Positions 8,015 to 15,675 of a stretch of DNA of 22,898 nucleotides are shown here, piece after piece. The notes under the pieces were generated by a model, which saw only the letters and a list, made by a program, of their open reading frames with translations, ran no database searches and was not told where the DNA came from. The position numbers were made by a program, and so were the translations under genes. This stretch comes from CS1-C013 sp964347265 (GTDB taxonomy: Archaea; Aenigmatarchaeota; Aenigmatarchaeia; Aenigmatarchaeales; Aenigmatarchaeaceae), in assembly GCA_964347265.1 (NCBI GenBank), contig CAYFXV010000008.1, positions 1-22,898 of the forward strand. The letters are read 5' to 3'. Numbering within the stretch: position 1 is the stretch's first letter; each line of letters opens with the position of its first letter.

Positions 8015-8653
8015 ATATTTTTGAAAAAACATTTTAATTCCAAAAATAAATCCTTCTATTTTTTCTTGTACTTTTTCAGTTGGCAAATTTAATATAATAT
8101 TTCCAATAATAATCCCAATCAAAGCTCCAAATAAGGTGTCAATTGGGTAGTGAACAGCCAAATAGATTCTACTAATACCAACAAGAAATGCTAGAATGTA
8201 AAAAGCAGTTTCGAATTCAAGAATTTTATAAAAAGAATTTACTATAACAGCACCAGAAAATGCTCTTTCAGTGTGTCCAGAAGGAAAACTAGGACCCAAA
8301 TCTCTTTCTTTCAGAATAGTTTTTTTAAGAAGTTCCTCTGGTCTTGCTCTTCGAAAAACCCATTTTAATGATAAAGATAGTAAAGAATCTATTATAATGG
8401 CATACAATAAATATATTGATAGCTTTCTCTCTTTTTTAATCCAAGCTATAATTATAACTAAAATCCAGAAAATCAATGAACCAAAATAAGTTATTGGAAT
8501 AAGTATTCCATCTAAGAATGGGTTAGAAAAACCATTAATAATAAAAAACAAGCTTTCATCAATTAGAAAGATTTGATCTCTGAATAAGATTAAAATAAAA
8601 GAAAGGATTAACAATATTATAAAAAAAGTAATTATTTTTCCTAGGTTTTTCAT
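8009..8653 (-). CDS. PAP2-family membrane phosphatase
   Basis: 214 aa from the ATG at 8653 (MKNLGKIITFF). An in-frame ATG at 8713 would overlap the start of the opposite-strand gene at 8698 and is disfavoured. The three motifs of the phosphatidic-acid phosphatase/lipid phosphatase superfamily are complete: KWVFRRARP (KX6RP), PSGH in FPSGHTERAF, and SRIYLAVHYPID (SRX5HX3D). There are about five or six hydrophobic helices; the catalytic motifs lie between helices as usual. Substrates in this family are phospholipid or polyprenyl phosphates; the substrate here cannot be read from the sequence. Convergent with the NusA-like gene and divergent from the gene at 8698. Confidence 0.88.
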   Translation of the reverse strand: MKNLGKIITFFIILLILSFILILFRDQIFLIDESLFFIINGFSNPFLDGILIPITYFGSLIFWILVIIIAWIKKERKLSIYLLYAIIIDSLLSLSLKWVFRRARPEELLKKTILKERDLGPSFPSGHTERAFSGAVIVNSFYKILEFETAFYILAFLVGISRIYLAVHYPIDTLFGALIGIIIGNIILNLPTEKVQEKIEGFIFGIKMFFQKYL

Positions 8654-8697
8654 AAATATTAAAAGGGAAACTCCATATAAATAACTAAAGTGATTTA

Positions 8698-9303
8698 ATG
8701 AGAAAACTGGCAATTTTACTGTTATTTACACTAATAATTTTATCTCAATTAGTTAAAGCACAAGAACTTTCTATAACACCAAATATGATTAATGAAACAA
8801 CAACAAAAAAAACATTTGAGAAAATTTTAAATTTTGAAAATTTTGGAGATTCTGATATTATTATTGAAAGAATAGAAATTTCTGAAGAAATTAGGCGTAT
8901 AGTTTTTTTAATTAATGTATCCCCCTTTATACCATCGAATGACAAAACAACTATGACAATAAGATTTGATACAACTAATTTAACTGAAGGTTCTTATAGG
9001 GGTGTAATAGAAGTTCTTGTTAACAATACTAGTAATCCAATTTATGTTGATTTGAATGTTATTTCATCTGAAGAACCATTAGGAGATATTTTTGAAACTA
9101 TTTTTCCAATAGGAGAGATGCAAGATCATACTTATATTATATGGTATTTCACAATTGGTATTATTATTTTAATAATCATAATAACAATTTTAAAATATAG
9201 AAAAAGAAGAAAAAAGAAGAAAGAGAAAAAAGAAGAGAAGGAAGGAGAAATGGAGGAAGTCTACTACAGATCACAAGAAGAGTATAGAACAGAATATTAT
9301 TAA
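8698..9303 (+). CDS. Single-pass membrane protein with extracellular Ig-like domain
   Basis: 201 aa. Signal peptide of about 22 residues ending VKAQ. Residues about 25-125 form one beta-sandwich domain (ITPNMINETTTKKTFEKIL, FENFGDSDIIIERIEIS, TEGSYRGVIEVLVNNTSNP) that resembles ASPM-SPD2-Hydin/MSP-like or other Ig-like folds. A transmembrane helix (about 146-165) is followed by a very basic then acidic cytoplasmic tail (RKRRKKKKEKKEEKEGE) and a Tyr/Glu-rich end. Asn-Xaa-Ser/Thr sites suggest possible glycosylation. The short AGTGAT stretch before the ATG may serve as Shine-Dalgarno. Function unknown. Confidence 0.72.
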   Translation: MRKLAILLLFTLIILSQLVKAQELSITPNMINETTTKKTFEKILNFENFGDSDIIIERIEISEEIRRIVFLINVSPFIPSNDKTTMTIRFDTTNLTEGSYRGVIEVLVNNTSNPIYVDLNVISSEEPLGDIFETIFPIGEMQDHTYIIWYFTIGIIILIIIITILKYRKRRKKKKEKKEEKEGEMEEVYYRSQEEYRTEYY

Positions 9304-9325
9304 ATTTTAAAACTAAATTCTAATC

Positions 9326-10135
9326 ATGCCAGCAAATGTTACAGTTGAATATGTAAAAGCACAAGAAAAATATCTTAATGCTAAAACAAGAGAAGAAAAA
9401 ATAGCTGCTTTAGAAGAAATGATAAGAGAAGCACCTTCTCATAAAGGAGGAGAAAATTTAAGAAAACAGCTAAAACAAAGACTTGCCAAACTAAAACAAG
9501 AAAAAAAAGCTAAAGTCTCTAGAAAAAGTTTAATGATACCCAAAGAAGGAGATGCCCAAGTTTGTATTTTAGGTTTAACACAATCAGGTAAATCAACTTT
9601 ATTATCAAAATTAACTAATGCTAGACCTAAGATTTCTGGTCATCCTTTTACAACAGCAAAACCTGAAATTGGAACCTTTGATTTTGAAGGTGTGAAAATA
9701 CAATTAATAGAGATTCCTTCTAGTTTTAAACCTGTTTTTATGAGCATTGTTCAGAGTTCAGATGGAGTAATTTTAATTTATAGAAGTGAAGATGAGTTAA
9801 AACAATTAAAGAACATTTTATCAAATCTCAGGGTAAAAAAATCTTTTGTTGAAATAAAAATAGATGAAAAACTGGAAAAAATAAAGAATGATATCTGGAG
9901 TATGTTGAATTTAATAAGAGTTTATTGTAAGGAGCCAGGAAAGAAACCTGAAAAAAAGGCTTTGGTTCTTAAAAAAGGCTCTACTGTTGAAGACGCAGCT
10001 GAAAAAGTTCATAAAGATTTTGTTAAGTATTTTAAATTTGCTAGAGTTTGGGGATCTTCAAAATATGCTGGAGAAAAAGTTGGGTCAGATTATAAATTAA
10101 AAGATAAAGATGTTTTAGAGATACATATGGGCTAA
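9326..10135 (+). CDS. DRG-like TGS protein with degenerate GTPase domain
   Basis: 269 aa, compared with about 370 for DRG/Rbg GTPases. Residues 1-66 are helical and charged, as in DRG N-termini. The P-loop GLTQSGKST (83-91) and the switch motif PFTTAKPEIG (107-116) are intact. The position of the DxxG motif reads IEIPSSF (128-134), so both Asp and Gly are lost, and no NKxD motif can be found before the C-terminal TGS domain (about 195-269, KALVLKKGSTVEDAAEKVHKDF). The protein therefore may bind phosphate but is unlikely to be a normal GTP switch. DRG proteins act with ribosomes, so a translation-linked role is plausible but inferred. It starts 22 bases after the upstream gene. Confidence 0.78.
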   Translation: MPANVTVEYVKAQEKYLNAKTREEKIAALEEMIREAPSHKGGENLRKQLKQRLAKLKQEKKAKVSRKSLMIPKEGDAQVCILGLTQSGKSTLLSKLTNARPKISGHPFTTAKPEIGTFDFEGVKIQLIEIPSSFKPVFMSIVQSSDGVILIYRSEDELKQLKNILSNLRVKKSFVEIKIDEKLEKIKNDIWSMLNLIRVYCKEPGKKPEKKALVLKKGSTVEDAAEKVHKDFVKYFKFARVWGSSKYAGEKVGSDYKLKDKDVLEIHMG

Positions 10136-10174
10136 TCTATTAATCTTATATATTTTCTTGTTTCAATTATTATT

Positions 10175-10537
10175 ATGATATCTGAAGGTGAGATAAGCTT
10201 ACCAGATAGATGGTATTCGAATATAGAAAAAAGTAAAGAAAAGGCTAGAAAATTATTAAAAAAAGTTATAGCCGTTGATTTAAATACATCTATAATTATA
10301 GGAAGACTAGAAGACGCTATAGTAGATAAATTATTCAGGTTAAAATATCCTTTTTGTAAGTTAACATTGAGCAAGGCAAAAAGATATGATATTAATGAAA
10401 AATTAGAGACAAAGGTGGATGAACAGATCTGTTTTGTTAATAAACCTCAAATGATACTTGATATGCAAGAACTTTCAAGTAGATTTCCAAGTATACATGA
10501 AGATATTCATGTAGAAATTAAAAAAGGTGTTTATTAA
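10175..10537 (+). CDS. Conserved-looking hypothetical protein
   Basis: 120 aa, no signal peptide or membrane segment. A basic helical first half (RWYSNIEKSKEKARKLLKKVIAV) is followed by a mixed alpha/beta part (LEDAIVDKLFRLKYPFCKLT, KPQMILDMQELSSRFPSIHEDIHVEI). I do not recognise the family. Its stop codon overlaps the start of the zinc-ribbon gene by one base (TAATG), so the two are surely co-translated and may act together. TTATATATT at 10147-10155 is a possible TATA box. A cytoplasmic role near translation is suggested only by the neighbours. Confidence 0.65.
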   Translation: MISEGEISLPDRWYSNIEKSKEKARKLLKKVIAVDLNTSIIIGRLEDAIVDKLFRLKYPFCKLTLSKAKRYDINEKLETKVDEQICFVNKPQMILDMQELSSRFPSIHEDIHVEIKKGVY

Positions 10538-10716
10538 TGGCTTTAAAACAAATAGAACCTCCAAAAGAAAGTGATAGAGTTCCATGCCCTAGGTGTGGAG
10601 AAGATGCCATAATAATAGATGGGAGATTTGTTACATGGTTGACCTGTCCTAAATGTAAATTTAAGAAACTTATGGAAAAGAAAGACAAAGGAATAAGGGT
10701 TACACCATTGAAATAA
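10537..10716 (+). CDS. Small zinc-ribbon protein (59 aa)
   Basis: MALKQIEPPKESDRVPCPRC begins the protein, and LTCPKCKFKKLMEKK follows after a 16-residue spacer. The two CPxC knuckles (residues 17-20 and 37-40) make a classic zinc ribbon of rubredoxin-knuckle type. The coding frame overlaps the preceding gene by one base (TAATG), giving translational coupling. The protein is small and basic. Nucleic-acid or protein binding is likely for such ribbons, but the target is unknown. Confidence 0.75.
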   Translation: MALKQIEPPKESDRVPCPRCGEDAIIIDGRFVTWLTCPKCKFKKLMEKKDKGIRVTPLK

Positions 10717-10720
10717 TTAT

Positions 10721-10730
10721 TTTAAATATA
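10721..10730 (+). promoter_or_regulatory. TATA box of the gatD cluster
   Basis: TTTAAATATA lies 20-29 bases before the gatD ATG at 10750, with no Shine-Dalgarno between, so the gatD message is probably leaderless. This would start a new transcript for the gatD-HIT-MBL-gatE cluster. Confidence 0.5.
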
Positions 10731-10749
10731 ATCTTTCATAATTCTTATT

Positions 10750-12108
10750 ATGCTTGAGAATTATTCTCCTAAAATCAGAAAAGCTTTAAAAGCAATTAAA
10801 ATTGGAGATAGAATTTATATAACTAAAGGTAAAAAGAGGTATGAAGGATTGCTAATGCCTAGAACTGAGACTGGAGATAGCAATTCTATTGTTCTAAAGC
10901 TTGATAATGGATATAATATAGGAATAAGGTTTGAAGGTAAGGCAAAAATGCAAAGGAGTAAAAAACCTGAACCCAAAGAAATTAAAGAAGAAGTAGAATT
11001 CGAATTAGGAAAAGAAAAAATTAAAAAAATAAGGTTTGATCCAAAAAAACCAAAAGTTTCTTTAATAATGACAGGTGGGACTATAATTTCTAGAGTTGAT
11101 TATAGAACTGGAGGAGTTCGTGCTTTAGAAAAACCAGAAGAACTATTAACAAACATACCAGAATTAAAAGACATAGTTAATATAAAAAACATTATTTCTC
11201 CTTTCAAAAAGATGTCCGAGGATTTGAATTATAAAGACTGGCAAATTCTGGCGAAGCTAGCTGCTAAAGAACTTAATAAAAGCCAAGGAGTTATAATAAC
11301 ACAAGGAACAGACACTTTGCATTTCACATCTGCTGTTTTATCTTTTATGTTAAAGAATTTGTACAAGCCTGTAGTTTTTACTGCTTCTCAAAGATCTTCT
11401 GATAGGGGAAGCAGCGATGCTTTTTCAAATCTAATTTGTTCTGCTCATACAGCTGTTTCAGATATAGGAGAATTAGGAGTTTGTATGCATGCTTCTACAG
11501 ACGATCATTATTGCTATTTTATAAGGGGAACAAAAGTTAGAAAAATGCATTCTACAAGAAGAGATGCTTTTAGAAGTATAAATGAAATTCCTCTAGCAAA
11601 AATATGGCCAAATGGAAAAATCGATATTTTAAATAAAAATCATAAGAAAAGAAAAGATGAAAAAGTTGTTGCTGACACAAAATTTGAACCAAAAGTAGCA
11701 TTGTTAAAAGCTTATCCTGGAAGTGAACCAGAAATTTTAGAGTTTTTAGTTAAAAAAGGCTACAAAGGGTTTGTTATTGAAGGAACTGGAATGGGTCATG
11801 TTCCTACTTTTGCTGAAAAACCTTGGATACCTGTTATTAAGAAACTAATAAAAGATGGAATTCCAGTTGTTATTGCACCTCAGACAATTTATGGAAGAAT
11901 TAATACTAATGTTTATTCAAACTTAAGAGTTCTATTTCATGAGGCAAAAGCGATTCCTGCAGAAGATATGCTTCCTGAAACTGCTTATATTAAATTAGGA
12001 TGGGTTTTAGGACATACTAAAGATTTAGAAAAAGTTAGAGAATTGATGTTGACTAATATTGCTGGAGAAATTACTGAAAGAACCGAGATAGATACTTTCT
12101 TGGTGTAA
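10750..12108 (+). CDS. gatD: Glutamyl-tRNA(Gln) amidotransferase subunit D
   Basis: 452 aa, the normal length. Residues 1-75 are the small N-terminal beta domain of GatD (KIGDRIYITKGKKRYEGLLMPR). The rest is an L-asparaginase-like domain: the nucleophile Thr motif TGGTI at about 108-112, GTDT at about 186-189 (TQGTDTLHFTSAVLSFML), and the C-terminal GTGMGHVP and APQTIYGRI regions. GatD releases ammonia from Gln or Asn; GatE uses it to amidate Glu-tRNA(Gln). The partner gatE lies two genes downstream in the same tight cluster. The complex is restricted to archaea. Confidence 0.95.
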   Translation: MLENYSPKIRKALKAIKIGDRIYITKGKKRYEGLLMPRTETGDSNSIVLKLDNGYNIGIRFEGKAKMQRSKKPEPKEIKEEVEFELGKEKIKKIRFDPKKPKVSLIMTGGTIISRVDYRTGGVRALEKPEELLTNIPELKDIVNIKNIISPFKKMSEDLNYKDWQILAKLAAKELNKSQGVIITQGTDTLHFTSAVLSFMLKNLYKPVVFTASQRSSDRGSSDAFSNLICSAHTAVSDIGELGVCMHASTDDHYCYFIRGTKVRKMHSTRRDAFRSINEIPLAKIWPNGKIDILNKNHKKRKDEKVVADTKFEPKVALLKAYPGSEPEILEFLVKKGYKGFVIEGTGMGHVPTFAEKPWIPVIKKLIKDGIPVVIAPQTIYGRINTNVYSNLRVLFHEAKAIPAEDMLPETAYIKLGWVLGHTKDLEKVRELMLTNIAGEITERTEIDTFLV

Positions 12109-12110
12109 AA

Positions 12111-12551
12111 ATGGGTTGTCCTTTTTGCGATCCAAATGTTATAAAAGAACAAACTTTTTTTGAATCAGAAAATTTTTATTGTTTCTATAATATAAGACCA
12201 CTCTTTCCAGGACACTCCTTGATAATACCAAAAAAACATTTCAAAAGTTTTCTTGAACTCGAAGATAGCACAGCAAAAGAATTTATTAGAGTCTTAAAAA
12301 AAATATCAAAAACTTTAGTAAAAGTCTATAAAGCAACTGGTATGGATTTGGCTATTCAAGATGGAAAAGATGCTGGTGCATCTGTTGAACATTTTCACAT
12401 TCATCTAATTCCAAGAAAAAAAGGAGATATTGAAGGAGACGCTACTGGGTGGTTTGGAAAGATTATTGATGATGAAATAAAAATAAAAACAATTTCAGAA
12501 AAAGAAGTAAAGGAAAATATCGATCTAATAAAAAGACATTTGAGTGATTGA
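12111..12551 (+). CDS. HIT-family nucleotide hydrolase/transferase
   Basis: 146 aa. The family signature HFHIHLIPR (HxHxHxx) lies near residues 94-102. The N-terminus GCPFCDPN gives one half of the zinc site of Hint/HIT proteins, and PGHSLIIPKKH is the typical strand-turn. Family members split nucleotide phosphoramidates or dinucleoside polyphosphates in the cytoplasm; some act on aminoacyl-AMP by-products. It starts two bases after gatD and ends directly before the next ATG, so it belongs to the gatD-gatE operon. A role in clearing adenylates during tRNA charging would fit, but is inference. Confidence 0.9.
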   Translation: MGCPFCDPNVIKEQTFFESENFYCFYNIRPLFPGHSLIIPKKHFKSFLELEDSTAKEFIRVLKKISKTLVKVYKATGMDLAIQDGKDAGASVEHFHIHLIPRKKGDIEGDATGWFGKIIDDEIKIKTISEKEVKENIDLIKRHLSD

Positions 12552-13130
12552 ATGAACGAAGTTAAAGTCTTAATAGAAGGTTATGCCAAAGAGACTGAAG
12601 TTGGTTGGACTTCATGTTCTACTGTTACATTAGTAAAATCAAATGGTAAAAGCATTATTGTTGATCCAGGTTTTAATAGAACTCAACTGTTAGATTCTCT
12701 AAAAAAAGAAAATCTCAAAACAAAAGACATTGATTATGTTTTTTTGACTCATAATCATCCAGATCATGCCCTTCTTGCTGGAATTTTTGAAAATGCAAAG
12801 GTAGTTGATGAACTTTACATTTATGACAATGGCATCATCACTGAACATGGTGGATTGATTCCTGATACAGACCTGAAAATAATTCGCACACCAGGTCATA
12901 TGGAAGAACATTGCTCACTTGTTGTACCCATACAACAAGAAACTTTTGTTGTTGCAGGAGATGTTTTCTGGTGGCTCGAAAATGAAAAACAGGAAATAAA
13001 TATCAATAAACCAGACAATGATCCAGAACACATGGATATTCAAAAACTGATTGCTTCTCGTAAAAAAGTATTAGAAATAGCAGACTACATAATTCCTGGC
13101 CATGGAAAAATTTTTAAGGTGAATAAATGA
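12552..13130 (+). CDS. MBLAC1-like metallo-beta-lactamase-fold hydrolase
   Basis: 192 aa. Metal-binding motifs of the fold are in order: THNHPDH (about 66-72), RTPGHMEEH, VVAGDVFW and IIPGHG. The N-terminal strand with TSCSTVTLVKSNGKSIIVDPG and the short length fit the MBLAC1 type better than glyoxalase II. The partial substrate-binding cap is not seen. MBLAC1-type enzymes are reported as nucleases or thioesterase-like hydrolases; the substrate here is open. The ATG directly follows the TGA of the HIT gene, and its own TGA overlaps the gatE start by four bases (ATGA). Such coupling suggests a stable operon. Confidence 0.88.
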   Translation: MNEVKVLIEGYAKETEVGWTSCSTVTLVKSNGKSIIVDPGFNRTQLLDSLKKENLKTKDIDYVFLTHNHPDHALLAGIFENAKVVDELYIYDNGIITEHGGLIPDTDLKIIRTPGHMEEHCSLVVPIQQETFVVAGDVFWWLENEKQEININKPDNDPEHMDIQKLIASRKKVLEIADYIIPGHGKIFKVNK

Positions 13131-14578
13131 TAGATTATAAAAAAATAGGTTTCAAATGTGGAATTGAAATTCATAATCGTTTGAATACAAAAACAAAGCT
13201 ATTTTGTAATTGCAAACCAAGGTTTTCTGGAATAAAACCAATATCATTAATAAAAAGAAAACTAAGAGCAGTTGCAGGAGAATTAGGACAGGTAGATGTT
13301 GCTGCAATGTATGAATATTTAAGGGACAGAACATTCTTTTACAATTCTTATTCTGATGAAACTTGTCTAATAGAAACAGATGAAGAGCCTCCAAGATCAA
13401 TAAACAGGGAAGCATTGGAAGTTGCTTTGCAAGTAGCATTGCTGTTAAAAGCAGAAATACCAGATGAAATTCATATAATGAGAAAAACTGTTATTGATGG
13501 TTCAAATACATGCGCATTTCAAAGAACAGCTATAATTGGTTTAAACGGAGTCTTAGAAACTTCTAGAGGAAAAGTAGGAATAACTAATATTTGTCTGGAA
13601 GAAGAATCTGCTGGAATTGTTAAACAAGAAGATAATGAGATAACCTATCGTTTAGATAGATTAGGAATTCCTTTAATAGAAATAGGAACTGCTCCTGATA
13701 TTAAAAGCCCTGAACATGCTAAAGAAGTGGCTGAAAAACTAGGAATGATAATAAGGTCTACTGGAAAGAGTCAAAGAGGAATAGGAGTAACAAGACAAGA
13801 TGTTAATGTTTCTATTGCTAAAGGAGCTAGAGTTGAGATAAAAGGTGTTCAAGAGCTTGATATAATACCTAAAGTGATTGAGAACGAGATAAAAAGACAG
13901 CAAGAATTAATAGCAAAAGGAAAAAAACCAAAAGATGAGACAAGAGTTGCAAAAGAAGATGGTACAACAGAATTTACAAGACCTTTGCCTGGTGGAGAGA
14001 GAATGTATCCTGAAACTGATTTAGAAACTGTTTTTATAACAAAAGGTTTTCTTTCAAAAATAAAAATACCAGAAACTTGGGAAAAGAAAGCAAAAAGATT
14101 TTCAAAAATATTACCAAAAGAAATGGTAGATCAAATCTTGAGAAGTGAATATTTAGATTTATTTGAAAAATTTTCTAAAGAACATGATCCTGTTCTTGTT
14201 GCAAACACCTTTATTTCAACAATAAAGGATTTGAGGCGTCGGGGTTTCAAAACAGAGATTTTAACAGAAGAACAGTTTAGTGAATTATTTTTGTCTGTTA
14301 ATAATAAAATTATTTCAAAAGAAGCTATACCCGATATTCTAGAAATTTTATGTAAAGAAAAAGTTTCTGTAAAACATGCAATAGAAAAGACTGGTCTGAA
14401 GAGTTTAACAGAAGAACAATTAAAGGAATTAATAAGAGAAATATTTAAAAAATATCCAAAATTGGTTAAAGAAAAAAGAATTTCTGCCTTGATGGGAGAG
14501 GTAATGAAAGAAGTTAGAGGAAAAATAGACGGTAAAACTGTTGCAAAAACTTTAAAAGAAGAGTTGAAAAAACCTTAA
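13127..14578 (+). CDS. gatE: Glutamyl-tRNA(Gln) amidotransferase subunit E, short form without GAD domain
   Basis: 483 aa, against about 620 for usual GatE. The GatB/GatE kinase-like core is present (CGIEIHNRLNTKTKLFCNCK, EEESAGIV, YRLDRLGIPLIEIGTAPDI, RGIGVTRQDVNVSI, VEIKGVQELDIIPKVIE). RPLPGGERMYPETD lies only about 40 residues after GVQELDIIP. In typical GatE an inserted AspRS-like GAD domain of roughly 130 residues lies at that point; here it is replaced by KGKKPKDETR (about 264-273). The C-terminal helical/tail domain is present to the end (GKIDGKTVAKTLKEELKK). Role: activates Glu on Glu-tRNA(Gln) and amidates it with ammonia from GatD. GatB is ruled out by the GatD partner and the VQELDIIP region. 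Confidence 0.9.
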   Translation: MIDYKKIGFKCGIEIHNRLNTKTKLFCNCKPRFSGIKPISLIKRKLRAVAGELGQVDVAAMYEYLRDRTFFYNSYSDETCLIETDEEPPRSINREALEVALQVALLLKAEIPDEIHIMRKTVIDGSNTCAFQRTAIIGLNGVLETSRGKVGITNICLEEESAGIVKQEDNEITYRLDRLGIPLIEIGTAPDIKSPEHAKEVAEKLGMIIRSTGKSQRGIGVTRQDVNVSIAKGARVEIKGVQELDIIPKVIENEIKRQQELIAKGKKPKDETRVAKEDGTTEFTRPLPGGERMYPETDLETVFITKGFLSKIKIPETWEKKAKRFSKILPKEMVDQILRSEYLDLFEKFSKEHDPVLVANTFISTIKDLRRRGFKTEILTEEQFSELFLSVNNKIISKEAIPDILEILCKEKVSVKHAIEKTGLKSLTEEQLKELIREIFKKYPKLVKEKRISALMGEVMKEVRGKIDGKTVAKTLKEELKKP

Positions 14579-14625
14579 ATCTTCAATAGTGTAATTATTA
14601 AGAATACCATTAAATCTTTCAATTT
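14579..14625. other. Spacer between gatE and repeat copy A
   Basis: A short AT-rich stretch with no ORF, T-rich near its end. It may hold the 3' end of the gatE transcript. Nothing else can be seen. Confidence 0.4.
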
Positions 14626-14725
14626 TCTTTATCTTATATCAACATAACCATATTAAAAATCACGTTTTTCATTACTAGATATGAAATTTTATAGTGAAAA
14701 AATCTAGTTTAGATTTGACTTCTCC
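14626..14725 (+). repeat. Dispersed intergenic repeat, copy A
   Basis: Aligns with copies B, C and D over its whole length: ATATCAACATAACC, AAAAATCACGTTTTTC, CTAGATATGAAATTTT and the conserved tail TCTAGTTTAGATTTGACTT. TTTTTCA (14665-14671) pairs with TGAAAAA (14695-14701), where copy B has TTTCCA/TGGAAA: a compensatory change. ACTAGAT/ATCTAGT is a further inverted pair, also in copy D. Starts 48 bases after the gatE stop. Confidence 0.75.
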
Positions 14726-14752
14726 AAAAACGATATCTTTAAATATTTCGAA

Positions 14753-14784
14753 GTTAGAAATATATAACGTTAGAAATATATAAC
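14753..14784 (+). repeat. Two tandem 16-bp units before the DUF2178-like gene
   Basis: GTTAGAAATATATAAC occurs twice without a gap (14753-14768 and 14769-14784), directly before the Shine-Dalgarno of the gene at 14799. Each unit contains a TATA-like core. It may be a duplicated promoter element or tandem operators, for instance for the XRE regulator of the same module. Confidence 0.6.
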
Positions 14785-14798
14785 ATGAGGTGAAAAAA

Positions 14799-15239
14799 AT
14801 GAAAAGAAGAAAAATGGAAAAAACGTCTATGATACTGGGATTTGGAATAACTGCTCTAGTTGTTGGAACAATAGTCTTCTATGGATTGGGTGCAGCAAGC
14901 GGTGGCTTAGAATTTCCAGAAGTTCTTATGATTTTAACAGTTATAGTTCTAGTGGTACTTGCAACTTACATAGTAATAGAAAGATTCAGAGCTTACAAGG
15001 CAGGCCTACCCCTAAAAGATGAAAGGGAAAAAAGGATATGGCATAAGGCAGGATACTATACGTATCTCGTTACGATATACCTTGTATTGGGTCTCAGTTG
15101 GTTCAGCGATTACTTGATAGAGGATCTTGGAATGTCTGGCTTTGATATAGGTGTATTCGCAGGCCTTATCATACTGGTCACGGGCTCAGTGTTCATCAGT
15201 CTCTATTTTTACTTCAGGCAAACCGGTAAGACAGAGTGA
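14799..15239 (+). CDS. DUF2178-like four-helix membrane protein
   Basis: 146 aa from the ATG at 14799. The GTG at 14790 lies inside the Shine-Dalgarno GAGGTGA (14787-14793), so ATG is preferred. Four hydrophobic helices in two pairs are separated by a charged loop with AGLPLKDEREKRIWHKAGYY, the DER-containing signature usual for this archaeal/bacterial family, which is typically paired with a small XRE regulator, as here. The base composition differs: bases 15121-15180 contain 26 of 60 G/C, against 12 of 60 at 14401-14460 in gatE (counted by hand). Acquisition by transfer is likely. The function of the family is unknown. Confidence 0.75.
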   Translation: MKRRKMEKTSMILGFGITALVVGTIVFYGLGAASGGLEFPEVLMILTVIVLVVLATYIVIERFRAYKAGLPLKDEREKRIWHKAGYYTYLVTIYLVLGLSWFSDYLIEDLGMSGFDIGVFAGLIILVTGSVFISLYFYFRQTGKTE

Positions 15240-15243
15240 TTCC

Positions 15244-15444
15244 ATGAAAACAAGGATAAAGGAACTTAGGGCTAAGTATAATCTTACTCAGGAGGATTTA
15301 GCTAGAAAAGCTGGTGTTAGAAGAGAAACTATACTTTTTTTGGAAAAGGGAAAATATAATCCATCTTTGAAGCTTGCTCACGATGTTGCCAGAGTTTTGA
15401 AAACATCAATTGAAGAGTTGTTCATTTTTGAGAAAGGAGAATAG
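15244..15444 (+). CDS. Small XRE-family HTH regulator
   Basis: 66 aa from the ATG at 15244; the frame upstream overlaps the membrane-protein gene and is not used. MKTRIKELRAKYNLTQEDLA, then RKAGVRRETILFLEKGKYNP and a hydrophobic end (TSIEELFIFEKGE) form a complete five-helix XRE/Cro-type domain, as in YozG/YgzD-type regulators. The start lies four bases after the DUF2178-like stop. This regulator/membrane-protein pairing is widespread in prokaryotes; it probably controls its own operon. The tandem 16-mers upstream are candidate operators. Confidence 0.88.
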   Translation: MKTRIKELRAKYNLTQEDLARKAGVRRETILFLEKGKYNPSLKLAHDVARVLKTSIEELFIFEKGE

Positions 15445-15447
15445 AAG

Positions 15448-15675
15448 ATGAATAAAATAATGTTTTGGATTGGAATAGTGCTAATAGCAATAGCAGTGAT
15501 ACTTTTAATATTCACAGAGTTGGAAACCTCTCCTATTATGGTTTTGGCAATAATTGGAATAGTATCTGTAGGTGCTTCAAGTTATAGACCTTTGAAACAA
15601 AAGAAAGCGATAGCTTTCCACTACATACATCAATATAACCACATGAAAAATCATGTTTTTCCATACCAGACATGA
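15448..15675 (+). CDS. Small two-helix membrane protein with repeat-derived C-terminus
   Basis: 75 aa. Two hydrophobic helices (MFWIGIVLIAIAVILLIFTE and PIMVLAIIGIVSVGASS) are separated by a short loop; then PLKQKKA. A good Shine-Dalgarno (GAAAGGAG) precedes the ATG, and the gene starts four bases after the XRE gene. The last 20 or so residues (FHYIHQYNHMKNHVFPYQT) are encoded by repeat copy B, so the gene either lost its own end or was extended by the repeat. Function unknown; probably a third member of the DUF2178-like/XRE module. Confidence 0.65.
   Translation: MNKIMFWIGIVLIAIAVILLIFTELETSPIMVLAIIGIVSVGASSYRPLKQKKAIAFHYIHQYNHMKNHVFPYQT

Noticed and set aside
8654..8713. Longer start of the PAP2 phosphatase
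   Set aside because: The 20 extra residues overlap the start of the opposite gene at 8698; the ATG at 8653 directly precedes the first membrane helix.
13152..13439. Minus-strand 95-aa frame inside gatE
   Set aside because: Shadow of a clear gatE coding region.
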